Origin: an uncultured Duncaniella sp.
GTDB taxonomy: Bacteria; Bacteroidota; Bacteroidia; Bacteroidales; Muribaculaceae
Direction of reading: 5' to 3'
Length of the DNA stretch: 64,000 bases
Assembly (NCBI GenBank): GCA_910589485.1
Contig: CAJUSW010000002.1
Span: 62,001-126,000, forward strand
How positions within the stretch are numbered: the first letter of the stretch is position 1; each line of letters starts with the position of its first letter. This document shows, piece by piece, positions 50,825-61,401 of the stretch. The notes under the pieces were generated by a model. It did no database searches. It was not told the origin of the DNA and saw only the letters and a program-made list of their open reading frames with translations. The position numbers and the translations under genes were made by a program.

Positions 50825-51427
50825 TTATTTCTTGTAGAGGACGGGGTTGGTGGCGGGATCGTTGTACATCTTCATCTGCCGGTACACCTTCATATATTTC
50901 GTTCCGGCGGCGATGTCGTCGAGCAGAGTGTCGATCGCTGTAGTGAGGTCGACCTGCTGCTGGAGCAGGATGTTGAGCTTGGCCTCGCATTTGGCCTTGT
51001 GTTTGGGCGAGGCATCCGGGCGGCCCACCTCGACACTCATGTGATAGATCTTGAGCGCGAGGATCGAGAGGCGGTCGAGAGCCCAGGCGGGCGACTCGGT
51101 GTTGATGGTAGCCTCGGGGCGCGGAGTCACGTCGGCATACTTCTCGCGGAAATAGGTATCGATCTCCTCCACCATGTCGGTGCGGTCCTGGTTGGAGCGG
51201 TCGATGCGACGCTTCAGCGCCAGCGCATCCACAGGATCAATGTTGGGGTCACGTATTATATCCTCGAGATGCCACTGCACGGCATCGATCCAATTCTTGG
51301 CAAAGAGAGTATGTTCGATGGTACCCTCAGCGTATGGATTGCCCACCAGAGCATCCACGTCGTCAGTTTCATGGTACTTACGCGTAGTCGCCATGAAGAT
51401 GTCGTAAAAGTTTTGAGCAAGTTTCAT
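50825..51427 (-). CDS. DUF4254 family protein
   Basis: A 200-residue all-helical protein matching DUF4254 of Bacteroidota: MKLAQNFYDIFMATTRKYHETDDV, HTLFAKNWIDAVQWHLEDIIRDP, ALALKRRIDRSNQDRTDMVEEID, WALDRLSILALKIYHMSVE and KLNILLQQQVDLTTAIDTLLDDI. In other Bacteroidales it is often next to cell-envelope glycosyltransferase genes; here it is alone and divergent from the radical SAM gene. No signal peptide. Function unknown. Confidence 0.85.
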   Translation of the reverse strand: MKLAQNFYDIFMATTRKYHETDDVDALVGNPYAEGTIEHTLFAKNWIDAVQWHLEDIIRDPNIDPVDALALKRRIDRSNQDRTDMVEEIDTYFREKYADVTPRPEATINTESPAWALDRLSILALKIYHMSVEVGRPDASPKHKAKCEAKLNILLQQQVDLTTAIDTLLDDIAAGTKYMKVYRQMKMYNDPATNPVLYKK

Positions 51428-51503
51428 GCGGAAAACGTTATTAGGTTATTGTCTGAATGCAAATTTGCAAAAAATTATTCCAATAAACAAGCGAAAAATT
51501 GAT

Positions 51504-51511
51504 TACCTTTG
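51504..51511 (+). promoter_or_regulatory. -7 box of the radical SAM gene
   Basis: TACCTTTG, 39 bp before the start codon at 51551; expected +1 near 51517. Confidence 0.6.
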
Positions 51512-51550
51512 TGTCAAAAGGAACAATAGCCTCATAAAATCCGAAAAATA

Positions 51551-52330
51551 ATGCAGACAGTACTATTTCATTCCACCATATTCGGCCCCATACACTCGCG
51601 CCGCCTGGGAGTGTCGCTCGGCATCAACCTATGTCCCAACGACGGTAAAGTATGCACATTCGACTGCCTCTATTGCGAGGCGGGATTCAATGCCCAGGGT
51701 CCCGGCACCACCGGATTCCCCTCACGCGAGGAGGTGGCCCGCGATCTCGAGGCAAAGCTCGCCGGGATGAAGGAGGCAGGAAGTCCGCTCGACGTGATCA
51801 CATTCTCGGGCAACGGCGAGCCCACCGTGCATCCCGACTTTCCCGGAGTCATAGAGGACACCCTGCGCATACGCGACAAGTATTATCCCGAGGCAAAGGT
51901 GAGCGTGCTGAGCAACTCCACCCGCATCGACCGTCCCGAAATATTTAAAGCTCTGCTTGAAGTGGACAACAACATTCTGAAGCTCGACTCGGCCATCGAC
52001 TCCACCATAAAAAAACTCGACCGCCCTACCCTACCCCACTTCTCGGCTGAGAAAATTATTCCCGAACTGCAACGGTTCGGCAAAAAATGTATAATCCAGA
52101 CCATGATCCTGCGCGGAGAATATGACGGTGAGCATATCGACAACTCAACTCCCGCCGAGATCGATGCACTCATCGAGGCTTACCGCGCCATATCGCCGGC
52201 CGAGATAATGATCTACTCCATCGACCGCCAGACACCCGCGCGCAATCTCGTGAAAGTACCCCGCGAGGAGCTTGAGGCGATAGCCGCTCGCATCACTGCC
52301 GAAACCGGCGTTGCCGTTCAAGTAGCCTGA
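51551..52330 (+). CDS. Radical SAM protein
   Basis: A 259-residue radical SAM enzyme. The cluster-binding Cys are in VCTFDCLYCE (Cys35, Cys39, Cys42, the CxxxCxxC spacing), preceded by a conserved SRRLGVSLGINLCPNDGK. The GGE-like motif is TFSGNGEPTVHPDF, and the C-terminal half has PAEIMIYSIDRQTPA. This matches the family of small radical SAM proteins found in many anaerobes and distantly related to wyosine-type enzymes; no substrate is assigned. It has its own promoter and precedes the LD-carboxypeptidase gene by 50 bp. Confidence 0.88.
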   Translation: MQTVLFHSTIFGPIHSRRLGVSLGINLCPNDGKVCTFDCLYCEAGFNAQGPGTTGFPSREEVARDLEAKLAGMKEAGSPLDVITFSGNGEPTVHPDFPGVIEDTLRIRDKYYPEAKVSVLSNSTRIDRPEIFKALLEVDNNILKLDSAIDSTIKKLDRPTLPHFSAEKIIPELQRFGKKCIIQTMILRGEYDGEHIDNSTPAEIDALIEAYRAISPAEIMIYSIDRQTPARNLVKVPREELEAIAARITAETGVAVQVA

Positions 52331-52380
52331 GGAGCGCCCAATCATAATGATACTGAATCCACAACCCGACTGACCCGGAT

Positions 52381-53283
52381 ATGGAGATACTCACCCCACG
52401 CCCCCTGCGCCCCTGCGACCGAGTGGCCATAGTGTCGCCGGCAGGAATTATCAAACCTCAGATTGTGTACAAGTCCATGCCCGTGCTCGTGGACCAGGGC
52501 TGGACCACATATGTGGGAGCCCACACATTTGACCGATACGAGACTTATGCCGGCACCGACGATGCACGCTATGCCGACCTCGAAGCCGCCCTCACCGATC
52601 CCGACACGCGAGCCATCATATGCTCGCGCGGAGGATACGGAGCCGTGCATCTGCTCGACCGCCTCAACCGTCTGCCACTGCGCGAGGATCCGAAATGGAT
52701 TGTGGGATATTCCGACATCTCGGCCCTGCATGCGCTCATGACTCGTCATGGCATAGAGTCGATCCACGCCCCGATGTGCAAGCACATAGCCGGAAGGCAA
52801 GGACGCGACGAGGATTCGCGCCGGCTGTTTGGCATCCTCTCGGGCGAGCGCCGCCCGGTGAGCTATCCGGCCCATCCGCTTAACCGCCCGGGCACAGCCA
52901 CCGCCCGGCTCACCGGTGGAAACTTGGCTGTGATAGCGGGACTGATCTCAACCCCGTTTGATGTCATCACCCACGGCACCATACTCTTCATCGAGGATAT
53001 CGCCGAGCCTATATATAAGGTGGAACGCATACTCTATAACCTGCGCCTCAATGGCTCGCTCGGAGCTCTCGCCGGACTGATCGTAGGCCGCTTCACTGAC
53101 TATACACCCGGCGCGGAGGGACAGACCATGGAGGATATGATAGCGCGCATGGTGGAGCCTTACGACTTCCCTGTGGCGTTCGGCACACCGGTAGGACATG
53201 TCGACCACAATATACCGCTGATATGCTCCGCTGCCGTGACCCTCAACGTAGGCCCCGACAGTACAGAGATCACATACGTGTGA
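52381..53283 (+). CDS. LD-carboxypeptidase (peptidase S66)
   Basis: A 300-residue cytoplasmic serine peptidase that removes the terminal D-Ala from muropeptide tetrapeptides in peptidoglycan recycling; relatives also cleave microcin C (MccF). The nucleophile Ser111 is in WIVGYSDISALHALM. The downstream Glu lies in ILFIEDIAEPIYKVER and His in FGTPVGHVDHNIPLICS, completing the Ser-Glu-His set. The N-terminus has VAIVSPAGII and AIICSRGGYGAVHLLDRL, both family hallmarks. It follows the radical SAM gene and may share its transcript. A strong terminator lies at 53307-53343. Confidence 0.92.
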   Translation: MEILTPRPLRPCDRVAIVSPAGIIKPQIVYKSMPVLVDQGWTTYVGAHTFDRYETYAGTDDARYADLEAALTDPDTRAIICSRGGYGAVHLLDRLNRLPLREDPKWIVGYSDISALHALMTRHGIESIHAPMCKHIAGRQGRDEDSRRLFGILSGERRPVSYPAHPLNRPGTATARLTGGNLAVIAGLISTPFDVITHGTILFIEDIAEPIYKVERILYNLRLNGSLGALAGLIVGRFTDYTPGAEGQTMEDMIARMVEPYDFPVAFGTPVGHVDHNIPLICSAAVTLNVGPDSTEITYV

Positions 53284-53306
53284 CACCTCCCCAACAATAA
53301 TGACAC

Positions 53307-53343
53307 CATGGCCATCGGAATGAGTTCATCTCCGATGGCCATG
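53307..53343. terminator. Bidirectional terminator between the LD-carboxypeptidase and GH29 genes
   Basis: A perfect 13-bp stem (53307-53319 with 53331-53343) in the convergent gap. The plus strand continues CTGTCTTTATATATTC, moderately T-rich. Confidence 0.7.
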
Positions 53344-53375
53344 ACTGTCTTTATATATTCTCTATAGATGTTACA

Positions 53376-54695
53376 TCATATGCTCTGCTCGAGAGTAATG
53401 ATGTGGTCGGGACCTGTGGGGAGCTCGTCGAGCAGGAGGGTCACACCGCCGTTTTCGTGGCGGAACTTCACAGACTTGCCGGTGGCAAATTCCACAGCTT
53501 TCTTCACCTTGTGAGGGGTGGGAACATGTATCACCTTCGACTCGGGAGTGAGCAGATGCACATATAGCTTATCCCCCTTACGAGTAGAAGTGCCCCAGCT
53601 CTGGGGAGGGAAATCTCCACGCTCGGTTCCATATATGGTCTCACCGTTGACACGTAGCCACTCGCCCATCTCTTTCAACCGTGACAGCGCCGTGGCAGGG
53701 ATCTCGCCCGACGGCTGAGGGCCGACATTAAGCAACAGATTGGCTCCCTTTCCGGCCGCACCTACCAGGAGCTGTATCAGCGTAGGCAACGACTTGTAGT
53801 CCTGATCCATGATCTTGTAACCCCACATGCCGTTCATAGTGGCACAGGTCTCGAGGGGTAGCTGACCTATGGACTGGCCCGACAGACCATAGGAATTCTC
53901 GCCGGGCAGGTCGCGCTCAAATATCTGTATATCCTCTCCCTCTATAGGGGTCTCGTGGTGATTGTTGCCCACGAGGCATCCGGGCTGCAGACGGTGAATC
54001 ATGGCATACTGCTCATCGAGTTCCCAGTCAAAGGGCACGGGGTCCTCATCCCTGTCCCATTTTCCGTCAAACCATATGGCGCCGATAGGGCCGTAATTAG
54101 TGAGAAGTTCCGTGAGCTGATTGTTCATGAACTTGTAATATCCCTTCCAATCGGCCTTCTTGGGATCCTTGCCTGTGGTACGGCCGGTGCGGCCCATGGG
54201 GTAATCATCCCTTGTCCAGTCGATATGCGAGTAGTACAGGTGGAGTTTTATTCCCTGCTTTTGGCACTCCTCGGCAAGCTCCTTGATCACGTCTCGACCC
54301 CACGGAGTACCATCTACTATATTATAAGGGGACTGGGCTGTGTGCCACATCGAGAAACCGTCGTGATGGCGACTGGTGATAGTGATATATTTCGCACCGG
54401 CATCCTTGATGGCGCTGACCCACTCCTTGGCATCGAACGAAGCGGGATAGAACCCCTTGGCAGCCTTGGCATACTCATCACGGTCAGCACCATAGTTAAG
54501 ATACCATTCCCCCTGCCCGAACATGCTGTATATGCCCCAATGAATGAACACGCCGAAGCGGGCGTCACTGAACTCCTCGCGGGCCTTCATGCACTCATCG
54601 GTGGGCACATAAGCGGCCGTTGCAGGGAGGGAGGCACACATGCCGGCCACCGACAAGAGGGCCATGGCGGCATATCGTCTGATATTAGATTTCAT
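53376..54695 (-). CDS. GH29 alpha-L-fucosidase
   Basis: Secreted retaining fucosidase of about 439 residues (ATG 54695; an ATG 12 bp further upstream is possible). The signal peptide ends near LPATAAYV. The GH29 fold is clear: ARFGVFIHWGIYSMFGQGEWY, YITITSRHHDGFSMW, GIKLHLYYSHIDW, and the nucleophile Asp in GPIGAIWFDGKWDRD (about residue 210). LETCATMNGMWGY and GKGANLLLNVGPQPSGEIP follow. A short C-terminal beta domain (VHLLTPESKVIHV, VTLLLDELPTG) is present. It complements the GH95 enzyme at 11791, which targets alpha-1,2 links, while GH29 members often target 1,3, 1,4 or 1,6 links. It stands alone with its own -7 box. Confidence 0.94.
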   Translation of the reverse strand: MKSNIRRYAAMALLSVAGMCASLPATAAYVPTDECMKAREEFSDARFGVFIHWGIYSMFGQGEWYLNYGADRDEYAKAAKGFYPASFDAKEWVSAIKDAGAKYITITSRHHDGFSMWHTAQSPYNIVDGTPWGRDVIKELAEECQKQGIKLHLYYSHIDWTRDDYPMGRTGRTTGKDPKKADWKGYYKFMNNQLTELLTNYGPIGAIWFDGKWDRDEDPVPFDWELDEQYAMIHRLQPGCLVGNNHHETPIEGEDIQIFERDLPGENSYGLSGQSIGQLPLETCATMNGMWGYKIMDQDYKSLPTLIQLLVGAAGKGANLLLNVGPQPSGEIPATALSRLKEMGEWLRVNGETIYGTERGDFPPQSWGTSTRKGDKLYVHLLTPESKVIHVPTPHKVKKAVEFATGKSVKFRHENGGVTLLLDELPTGPDHIITLEQSI

Positions 54696-54726
54696 ATCCT
54701 GATACATAGTTTATTACTTTTCCCTC

Positions 54727-54734
54727 CAAAGGTA
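54727..54734 (-). promoter_or_regulatory. -7 box of the GH29 gene
   Basis: The minus strand reads TACCTTTG; expected +1 near 54719, about 24 nt before the ATG at 54695. Confidence 0.6.
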
Positions 54735-54848
54735 GTGATTAGACTCCAATATTACAAATACCATAAATGTTAACATGGACATTTTATGCGTTCTATCCGA
54801 TTTTCCAATCACCAAGCCCAAACACACGGCCATTGCCCCGCTCATCCA

Positions 54849-54880
54849 TTTGCTCGTTACAAGGATATTTCGTAAATTTG
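54849..54880 (+). promoter_or_regulatory. dnaX promoter
   Basis: TTTG (54849-54852) and TAAATTTG (54873-54880) are 20 bp apart. The expected +1 near 54887 excludes the in-frame ATG at 54775 and supports the start at 54910. Confidence 0.78.
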
Positions 54881-54909
54881 TGGATGAGGATAATAATCAG
54901 AAGCTTCTT

Positions 54910-56766
54910 ATGGATCACTATATAGTATCGGCACGTAAATACAGGCCGTCGACATTTGCCAGCGTGGTGGGGCAGAAGGCTCTCACCTCAACGCTCAAGA
55001 ATGCCATAGCCTCGGGACGACTGGCCCACAGCTATCTCTTCTGCGGATCGAGAGGTGTGGGCAAGACCTCCTGCGCCCGCATCTTCGCCAAGACAATCAA
55101 CTGCCTCTCCCCGACTCCCGACGGCGAGGCTTGCAACCAGTGTGATTCGTGCCGAGCGTTCAACGAGGGTAACTCGCTCAACATCATAGAGCTCGACGCC
55201 GCATCCAACAACAGTGTCGATGACATACGCCAGCTCGTGGAGCAGGTGCAGATCCCCCCGAGCCAGGGGCGCTACAGGGTGTTCATAGTCGACGAGGTAC
55301 ACATGCTGTCGTCGGCCGCCTTCAATGCGTTCCTCAAGACCCTCGAGGAGCCACCATCCTACGTGATATTCATCCTCGCCACCACCGAGAAGCATAAGAT
55401 TATCCCCACCATCCTCTCGCGTTGCCAGATCTATGACTTCGCCCGCATCACCGTGCGCGACATGATCGACCACCTATCCTACGTGGCCACTAACGAGGGG
55501 ATCACTGCCGAGCCCGCCGCCCTCAACATCATTGCGCGCAAAGCCGACGGTGCCATGCGCGACGCCCTGTCGATATTCGACCAGGTGGCAGCATCATCGC
55601 GCGGAAATATCACCTACAAGAGCACTATCGACAACCTCAATGTGCTCGACTTCAATTATTACAACCGTCTGCTCGACTGTTTTCTCGAGGGGCGTGTGCT
55701 CGACTCATGGCTAATATATAAGGAGATACGCGACCGCGGATTCGACTCGCATTTCTTCATCAACGGCCTGGCCGACTATATGCGCGACCTCATGGTGGCC
55801 CGCGACCCATCGACCATAGTGCTCCTTGAAGCCGACGACGAGGCCCGTGCATCCATGGCCGAACGCGGGGCCAAATGCCACCCCGAATTCATCTACCGGG
55901 CCATGAACCTGTGCAACGAGGCCGATCTCAACTACCGCACCGCATCCAACAAGCAATTCCTTGTCGAGCTCACCCTCGCAAAGATATGCCAATTGTTAAG
56001 CCCTTCTCCCGGCAATAGCGGAGAAGGAGAGGGGCAGTTACAGAAAATCTCCGCCACTGCGGGCAACACCGGCGCGACATCTCACGCTCCGGCCTCAGCC
56101 CCTCAGGCCACGACTGCAACCGCACCCTCACCGGCACAACCCACGGCAGGATATGCCCGGCCCATGCCACAAAGCACCCCACGGGTAGCCGAGCCACAGC
56201 CTGCTCCAATGGTGGCACAGCCACAACCAGCGGCATCAGTCCCCTATCCCGCCACACCTCCTCCACCACCACCGGCAACCCCTGCGTTCACCGGGAAACG
56301 GCCTTTGAAAAAGCCCGCGACAAGTACATTCTCCCTCTCGGGAGCCAACAACCGCCAGACCCAGGCTCAACAGCCCCAGGGTCCGGGTACTGCTACCCTG
56401 CGCGACACTTCCTACACACCCGAACAGCTCACCGAGGCGTGGAAAACATTCATGCGTGAACACCCTCAGCAGCACATACTGGTGAACACAATGCGCGCCT
56501 CATTTCCCACACTCGTGGAAGGGCACACCTACCGCACAATGGTGGAGAACGAGAAACAGCGCGAGGAGATGAACGCGGCCATGCCCGATATCCTCGCCAC
56601 GCTACGCAACGCCACCCTCAACGACCATATCAATATTATGGTGGAGATAAACCAGGGGGAAGCGTCGCCCCACACATGGAACGAACGCCAGGTGTTGCAA
56701 CACATGATAGAAAACAATCCCTCGCTCCGCGATTTTATAGCCGACATGCAACTCAGCATAGGCTAA
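54910..56766 (+). CDS. dnaX: DNA polymerase III subunit gamma/tau
   Basis: Clamp-loader ATPase of the replicase, about 618 residues from ATG 54910 (MDHYIVSARKYRPSTFASVVGQ). Walker A is GSRGVGKTSCARIFAKTINC; the zinc module is CNQCDSCRAF; Walker B and sensor 1 follow (VFIVDEVHMLSSAAFNAFLKTLEEPP), with the SRC motif TILSRCQIYDF. Domain III starts near 250. A Pro/Ala/Gln-rich linker (about residues 400-520, with a PPPPPP run) leads to a C-terminal tau-like domain (YTPEQLTEAWKTFMREHPQQHILVNTMRASFP). Whether a short gamma form is made cannot be told; I did not find a clear A-rich frameshift site. Confidence 0.95.
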   Translation: MDHYIVSARKYRPSTFASVVGQKALTSTLKNAIASGRLAHSYLFCGSRGVGKTSCARIFAKTINCLSPTPDGEACNQCDSCRAFNEGNSLNIIELDAASNNSVDDIRQLVEQVQIPPSQGRYRVFIVDEVHMLSSAAFNAFLKTLEEPPSYVIFILATTEKHKIIPTILSRCQIYDFARITVRDMIDHLSYVATNEGITAEPAALNIIARKADGAMRDALSIFDQVAASSRGNITYKSTIDNLNVLDFNYYNRLLDCFLEGRVLDSWLIYKEIRDRGFDSHFFINGLADYMRDLMVARDPSTIVLLEADDEARASMAERGAKCHPEFIYRAMNLCNEADLNYRTASNKQFLVELTLAKICQLLSPSPGNSGEGEGQLQKISATAGNTGATSHAPASAPQATTATAPSPAQPTAGYARPMPQSTPRVAEPQPAPMVAQPQPAASVPYPATPPPPPPATPAFTGKRPLKKPATSTFSLSGANNRQTQAQQPQGPGTATLRDTSYTPEQLTEAWKTFMREHPQQHILVNTMRASFPTLVEGHTYRTMVENEKQREEMNAAMPDILATLRNATLNDHINIMVEINQGEASPHTWNERQVLQHMIENNPSLRDFIADMQLSIG

Positions 56767-56790
56767 GAAGTTGTGTAAAAACAACCTCTT
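56765..56790 (+). terminator. Hairpin behind dnaX resembling a MITE end
   Basis: AAGAAGTTGT (56765-56774) pairs with ACAACCTCTT (56781-56790), with one mismatch, over the dnaX stop. The right arm is identical to the right end of the 24559-24890 element (ACAACCTCTT), so this may be a collapsed copy acting as a terminator. Confidence 0.5.
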
Positions 56791-56806
56791 ATACGAAAAA
56801 AATCAC

Positions 56807-56814
56807 TAACTTTG
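56807..56814 (+). promoter_or_regulatory. -7 box of the DEAD-box helicase gene
   Basis: TAACTTTG, 25 bp before the start codon at 56840. Confidence 0.6.
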
Positions 56815-56839
56815 CACCTTAATAGAGAAAGGTACACTG

Positions 56840-58408
<1,569 letters not shown>

Positions 58409-58418
58409 CAAACAACTA

Positions 58419-59891
58419 ATGAATCATCTGTCATCACTTCTAACCTTGGCAGCACTGATTGCGGCCCCACTCACAGTTTCATCCCAGGTCACCCGCCTCC
58501 TGCCTCAGGTGACACGCTCCATCATCTACAACTACGTGCCAGCCGACACCACTCTGCTCGATCTCACAGCGCTCCCCGAAGGGGAGGATGAGCCCGAGAT
58601 GAACCTCATGTTCTTCGACGGCGAGGAGATGGCCATCGAGACTGACAGCGTGTACATACATGACGACATGGGCACCGTGACCGACAGCACAATCGTGCTG
58701 TTCAGCGACAGTGTACCCTTCGTTTTCAGCACTTTCAATCCCTATCCTATCCCCACCTCCTACTTCCGTCCGGCAGTGTTTGACAAGCATCACCTGTTCG
58801 ATCCCATCGAACTTGACGCCCACATCGAACCTGTACCCGGAATCGATCCGCTCGTCACCGAATGGCTCAGCCGTTCAGTGGCCCAGAACGATCTGATGAA
58901 GAGAGTCAAGCAGAATTATATCGTCAACAACCCCAATCTGGTGAAATATGACGAGGCCCATCTGCCCGAACCTCCCAAGAAATACACCGCCACCGTTGAC
59001 CCCAACACGGCCCGAATACTCCTCAAGGAGGTAGTGACCAACGAGATGCCCGTGGCCGACCTGCAGGCAAAATTCGAGAAAAAACACTGGCTCAGGTCGT
59101 TCAACGGCAACCTGCAGTTCTCGCAGGCCTACGTGTCGCCCAACTGGTATCAGGGCGGTAACGACAACCTCAACGCGCTCATGCACCTCTACTATAATGT
59201 GAAGCTCAACCCCGCATTCCACGAGAAACTTCTGTTCGAGAACACATTCCAGTATAAACTCGGCGTCAACAATGCCCCCGACGACGAGGTGCGCAACTAC
59301 TCAATTTCCGAGGACCTGTTCCAGTGGAACATGACTGCCGGTTACCGCTCCACCAAGCGGTGGTACTACTCACTGACCGCCCAGTTGAAGACCCAGTTCC
59401 TCAACAACTACAAGGCCAATTCCACCACTCTTAAGGCCGCGTTCATGTCGCCGGGCGAGTTGAATGTCGGTGTCGGTATGACCTACAACTACGCCAACAA
59501 GAAGAAGACCTTCACATTTGACGCCTCGATCTCTCCCCTATCCTACAACCTCAAGACCTGTTTCCGCAAGCGTCTGTCGGTCAAGGGTATCGAAGAGGGT
59601 AAAACCTCGGTGAGCGAATACGGTTCGAGCGGAGAGGGCAAGCTCCAGTGGCAGATGTGCGATAACATATCGCTGCGTTCACGCCTCTTTGTGTTCTCCG
59701 ACTACGATTATATCCAGAGCGACTGGGAAAACACTCTGCAGTTCACCATCAACCGCTTCCTGAGCACCCAGATCTACGTGCACATGCGCTACGACTCCTC
59801 ATCGCCCGTGATAGAGGATACCGACTGGCACAAACTGCAGCTCAAGGAGATCCTGTCGATAGGTTTCACCTACAAGTTTGGCAACTCGTAA
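58419..59891 (+). CDS. DUF3078-like outer-membrane protein
   Basis: A 490-residue exported protein (signal peptide ending TVSSQ). The first 200 residues are a variable Asp/Glu/Pro-rich region. From about 220 the sequence is a beta barrel of the DUF3078 type: FNGNLQFSQAYVSPNWYQGGNDNLNALMHLYYNVKLNP, KLLFENTFQYKLGVNNAP, WYYSLTAQLKTQFLNNY and the aromatic C-terminal strand ILSIGFTYKFGNS. Barrels of this type occur widely in Bacteroidota without known function. It starts 10 bp after the helicase stop, so it may share its transcript, and is followed by three small envelope genes. Confidence 0.82.
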   Translation: MNHLSSLLTLAALIAAPLTVSSQVTRLLPQVTRSIIYNYVPADTTLLDLTALPEGEDEPEMNLMFFDGEEMAIETDSVYIHDDMGTVTDSTIVLFSDSVPFVFSTFNPYPIPTSYFRPAVFDKHHLFDPIELDAHIEPVPGIDPLVTEWLSRSVAQNDLMKRVKQNYIVNNPNLVKYDEAHLPEPPKKYTATVDPNTARILLKEVVTNEMPVADLQAKFEKKHWLRSFNGNLQFSQAYVSPNWYQGGNDNLNALMHLYYNVKLNPAFHEKLLFENTFQYKLGVNNAPDDEVRNYSISEDLFQWNMTAGYRSTKRWYYSLTAQLKTQFLNNYKANSTTLKAAFMSPGELNVGVGMTYNYANKKKTFTFDASISPLSYNLKTCFRKRLSVKGIEEGKTSVSEYGSSGEGKLQWQMCDNISLRSRLFVFSDYDYIQSDWENTLQFTINRFLSTQIYVHMRYDSSSPVIEDTDWHKLQLKEILSIGFTYKFGNS

Positions 59892-59927
59892 GCTCCTCAC
59901 CCCCACCCTACTCCATCACATATTGCA

Positions 59928-60548
59928 ATGCATCTCTCCACCCGCATTACACTGATATCGCTCACCCTCTTTGTCAACGCGCTTGCCCTGCAGGCCCGTG
60001 GCAAAGGGGGTGTGCTGGATAATATACCCGACAGCTCTACCCTGGTGGAGGGCTATGACTCCCCCACCCTCGTGAAATCGCGCATGGCCACGATGCCACT
60101 CCATGACATAGAGGGGCTGTGGGAATTTGCCGGCGAAGGCTCCATGATGGCAATAGAGCGCGTCTCAGGGACTGACGGGGCCTCGGCCCTGTACCGTGCC
60201 ATAGTGGTGAAAAGCGCCGATATAAGCCTGCGTGAAGGCACTGTGATGGGCTATCTCACCCCCACTTCCAAGCGAGGGGTCTACGATGCACGCATATACT
60301 CATCGCGTACCGACGATCACACACGCCTGACAGGCCCGTCGCGCAACACCATAACGCTTGCCGACGACGGTTCGCGCATATCGTTCAAACCCTACGGACG
60401 GAAACTGCGCTTCAACTGGTGGCGCCTGCTCTTGCCCTACATGTACCGCTCTCTCATAACTCCCCAGGAACGTCCTGCCGGCGATATAGAGGGATGCGTG
60501 AGGGTCTACCCCACTCCTGCCGTACCTCTTAATCCCCGATACCTATGA
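59928..60548 (+). CDS. Small exported protein of unknown function
   Basis: A 206-residue protein with a signal peptide (LTLFVNALALQARG). The core has an alternating beta pattern (LWEFAGEGSMMAIERVSG, ALYRAIVVKSADISLREGTVMGYLTPTSKRGVYDARIYSS, NTITLADDGSRISFKPY), resembling a small lipocalin-like barrel. A Trp-rich stretch KLRFNWWRLLLPYMYRSL may bind the membrane. I do not recognise the family. It overlaps the next gene by 4 bp (ATGA), so the two are translationally coupled. Confidence 0.7.
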   Translation: MHLSTRITLISLTLFVNALALQARGKGGVLDNIPDSSTLVEGYDSPTLVKSRMATMPLHDIEGLWEFAGEGSMMAIERVSGTDGASALYRAIVVKSADISLREGTVMGYLTPTSKRGVYDARIYSSRTDDHTRLTGPSRNTITLADDGSRISFKPYGRKLRFNWWRLLLPYMYRSLITPQERPAGDIEGCVRVYPTPAVPLNPRYL

Positions 60549-61048
60549 GAGCGCTACTGATACTTATAATGGCAGTCATGGCATCGGGCGGAGCGATGTG
60601 GGGCGACAATACCCTGCGCGGGAAGAAGCTCAAGGTGTCACGCGACACCCGGACTGCGATGCACCCGGCACCACTCCCCCAGCCCACTGACACTCTAAGG
60701 AACCCGTCGCCGATAGTTTTCACCGTGTCGGGATATGACAAGCCGTTGCGGACATCGCGCGAGACATTTCTGGTGACCAACGATTCTCCACGCGACATGA
60801 AACGTTTGGCCATCTCGATTGTTTATACCGACATGAAGGGCCAACAGCTGCATCAGCGCACCGACACCATCGATGCCGATGTGCCGGCCGGAGAGACCCG
60901 TATGCTGAAGATTTCCACCTGGGATACACAGCACTCCTTCTACTATCACCGCGGACAACGCCCGCGCACAGCCAACGTGACCCCCTACGATGTAAAATTC
61001 AATATAGATTTCATAATACAGAATAAAGAAACCAATACTGACGACTGA
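60545..61048 (+). CDS. Small exported protein of unknown function, coupled to 59928
   Basis: A 167-residue protein with a signal peptide (MRALLILIMAVMASGGAMWG). The mature part resembles a single Ig-like or FxLYD-type beta sandwich (PIVFTVSGYDKPLRTSRETFLVTNDSPRDMKRLAISIVYTDMKGQQLHQRTDTIDADVPAGETRMLKIS), similar to extracellular stalk domains. The tail includes QHSFYYHRGQRPR and a final beta strand. Family not recognised. It overlaps 59928-60548 by 4 bp and ends 2 bp before the DUF4491 gene. Confidence 0.7.
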   Translation: MRALLILIMAVMASGGAMWGDNTLRGKKLKVSRDTRTAMHPAPLPQPTDTLRNPSPIVFTVSGYDKPLRTSRETFLVTNDSPRDMKRLAISIVYTDMKGQQLHQRTDTIDADVPAGETRMLKISTWDTQHSFYYHRGQRPRTANVTPYDVKFNIDFIIQNKETNTDD

Positions 61049-61050
61049 AC

Positions 61051-61383
61051 ATGACTGAATTACTGTCCCAGCATCATATCCTCGGCCTCATCCTGGGCCT
61101 GTGTACATTTCTGATAATAGGTATATTCCATCCCATCACCATAAAGTGTGAGTACTATTTCGGCGACGGTTGCCGATGGTGGTTCCTCGTGCTCGGAATC
61201 ATAGCCGTGGGTGGCTCGATATGGGTAGAGGATCCTTTCTGGTCATCACTGCTCGGAGTGCTCGCGTTCAGCTCATTCTGGACCATAGGCGAGATCAAGG
61301 AGCAGACCCGCCGCGTGGAGCGCGGATGGTTTCCCGAGAATCCCAAAAGAAAGAAAAGCAAGAGAGAGATCGTGGAGGATTGA
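61051..61383 (+). CDS. DUF4491 family membrane protein
   Basis: A 110-residue membrane protein with three hydrophobic segments: HHILGLILGLCTFLIIGIFHPITIKCEYYFG, WWFLVLGIIAVGGSIWV and FWSSLLGVLAFSSFWTIGEI, then a basic tail (EQTRRVERGWFPENPKRKKSKREIVED). The motif LIIGIFHPITIKCEYYFG marks DUF4491, found in Bacteroidota and some Firmicutes. Function unknown. Last gene of the apparent 58419-61383 run, convergent with zupT (18-bp gap). Confidence 0.85.
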   Translation: MTELLSQHHILGLILGLCTFLIIGIFHPITIKCEYYFGDGCRWWFLVLGIIAVGGSIWVEDPFWSSLLGVLAFSSFWTIGEIKEQTRRVERGWFPENPKRKKSKREIVED

Positions 61384-61401
61384 TCTCCCTCCACGGAAGG
61401 A

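Noticed and set aside
54775..54909. Upstream extension of dnaX
   Set aside because: The ideal promoter at 54849-54880 lies inside it, so it cannot be translated from that transcript.
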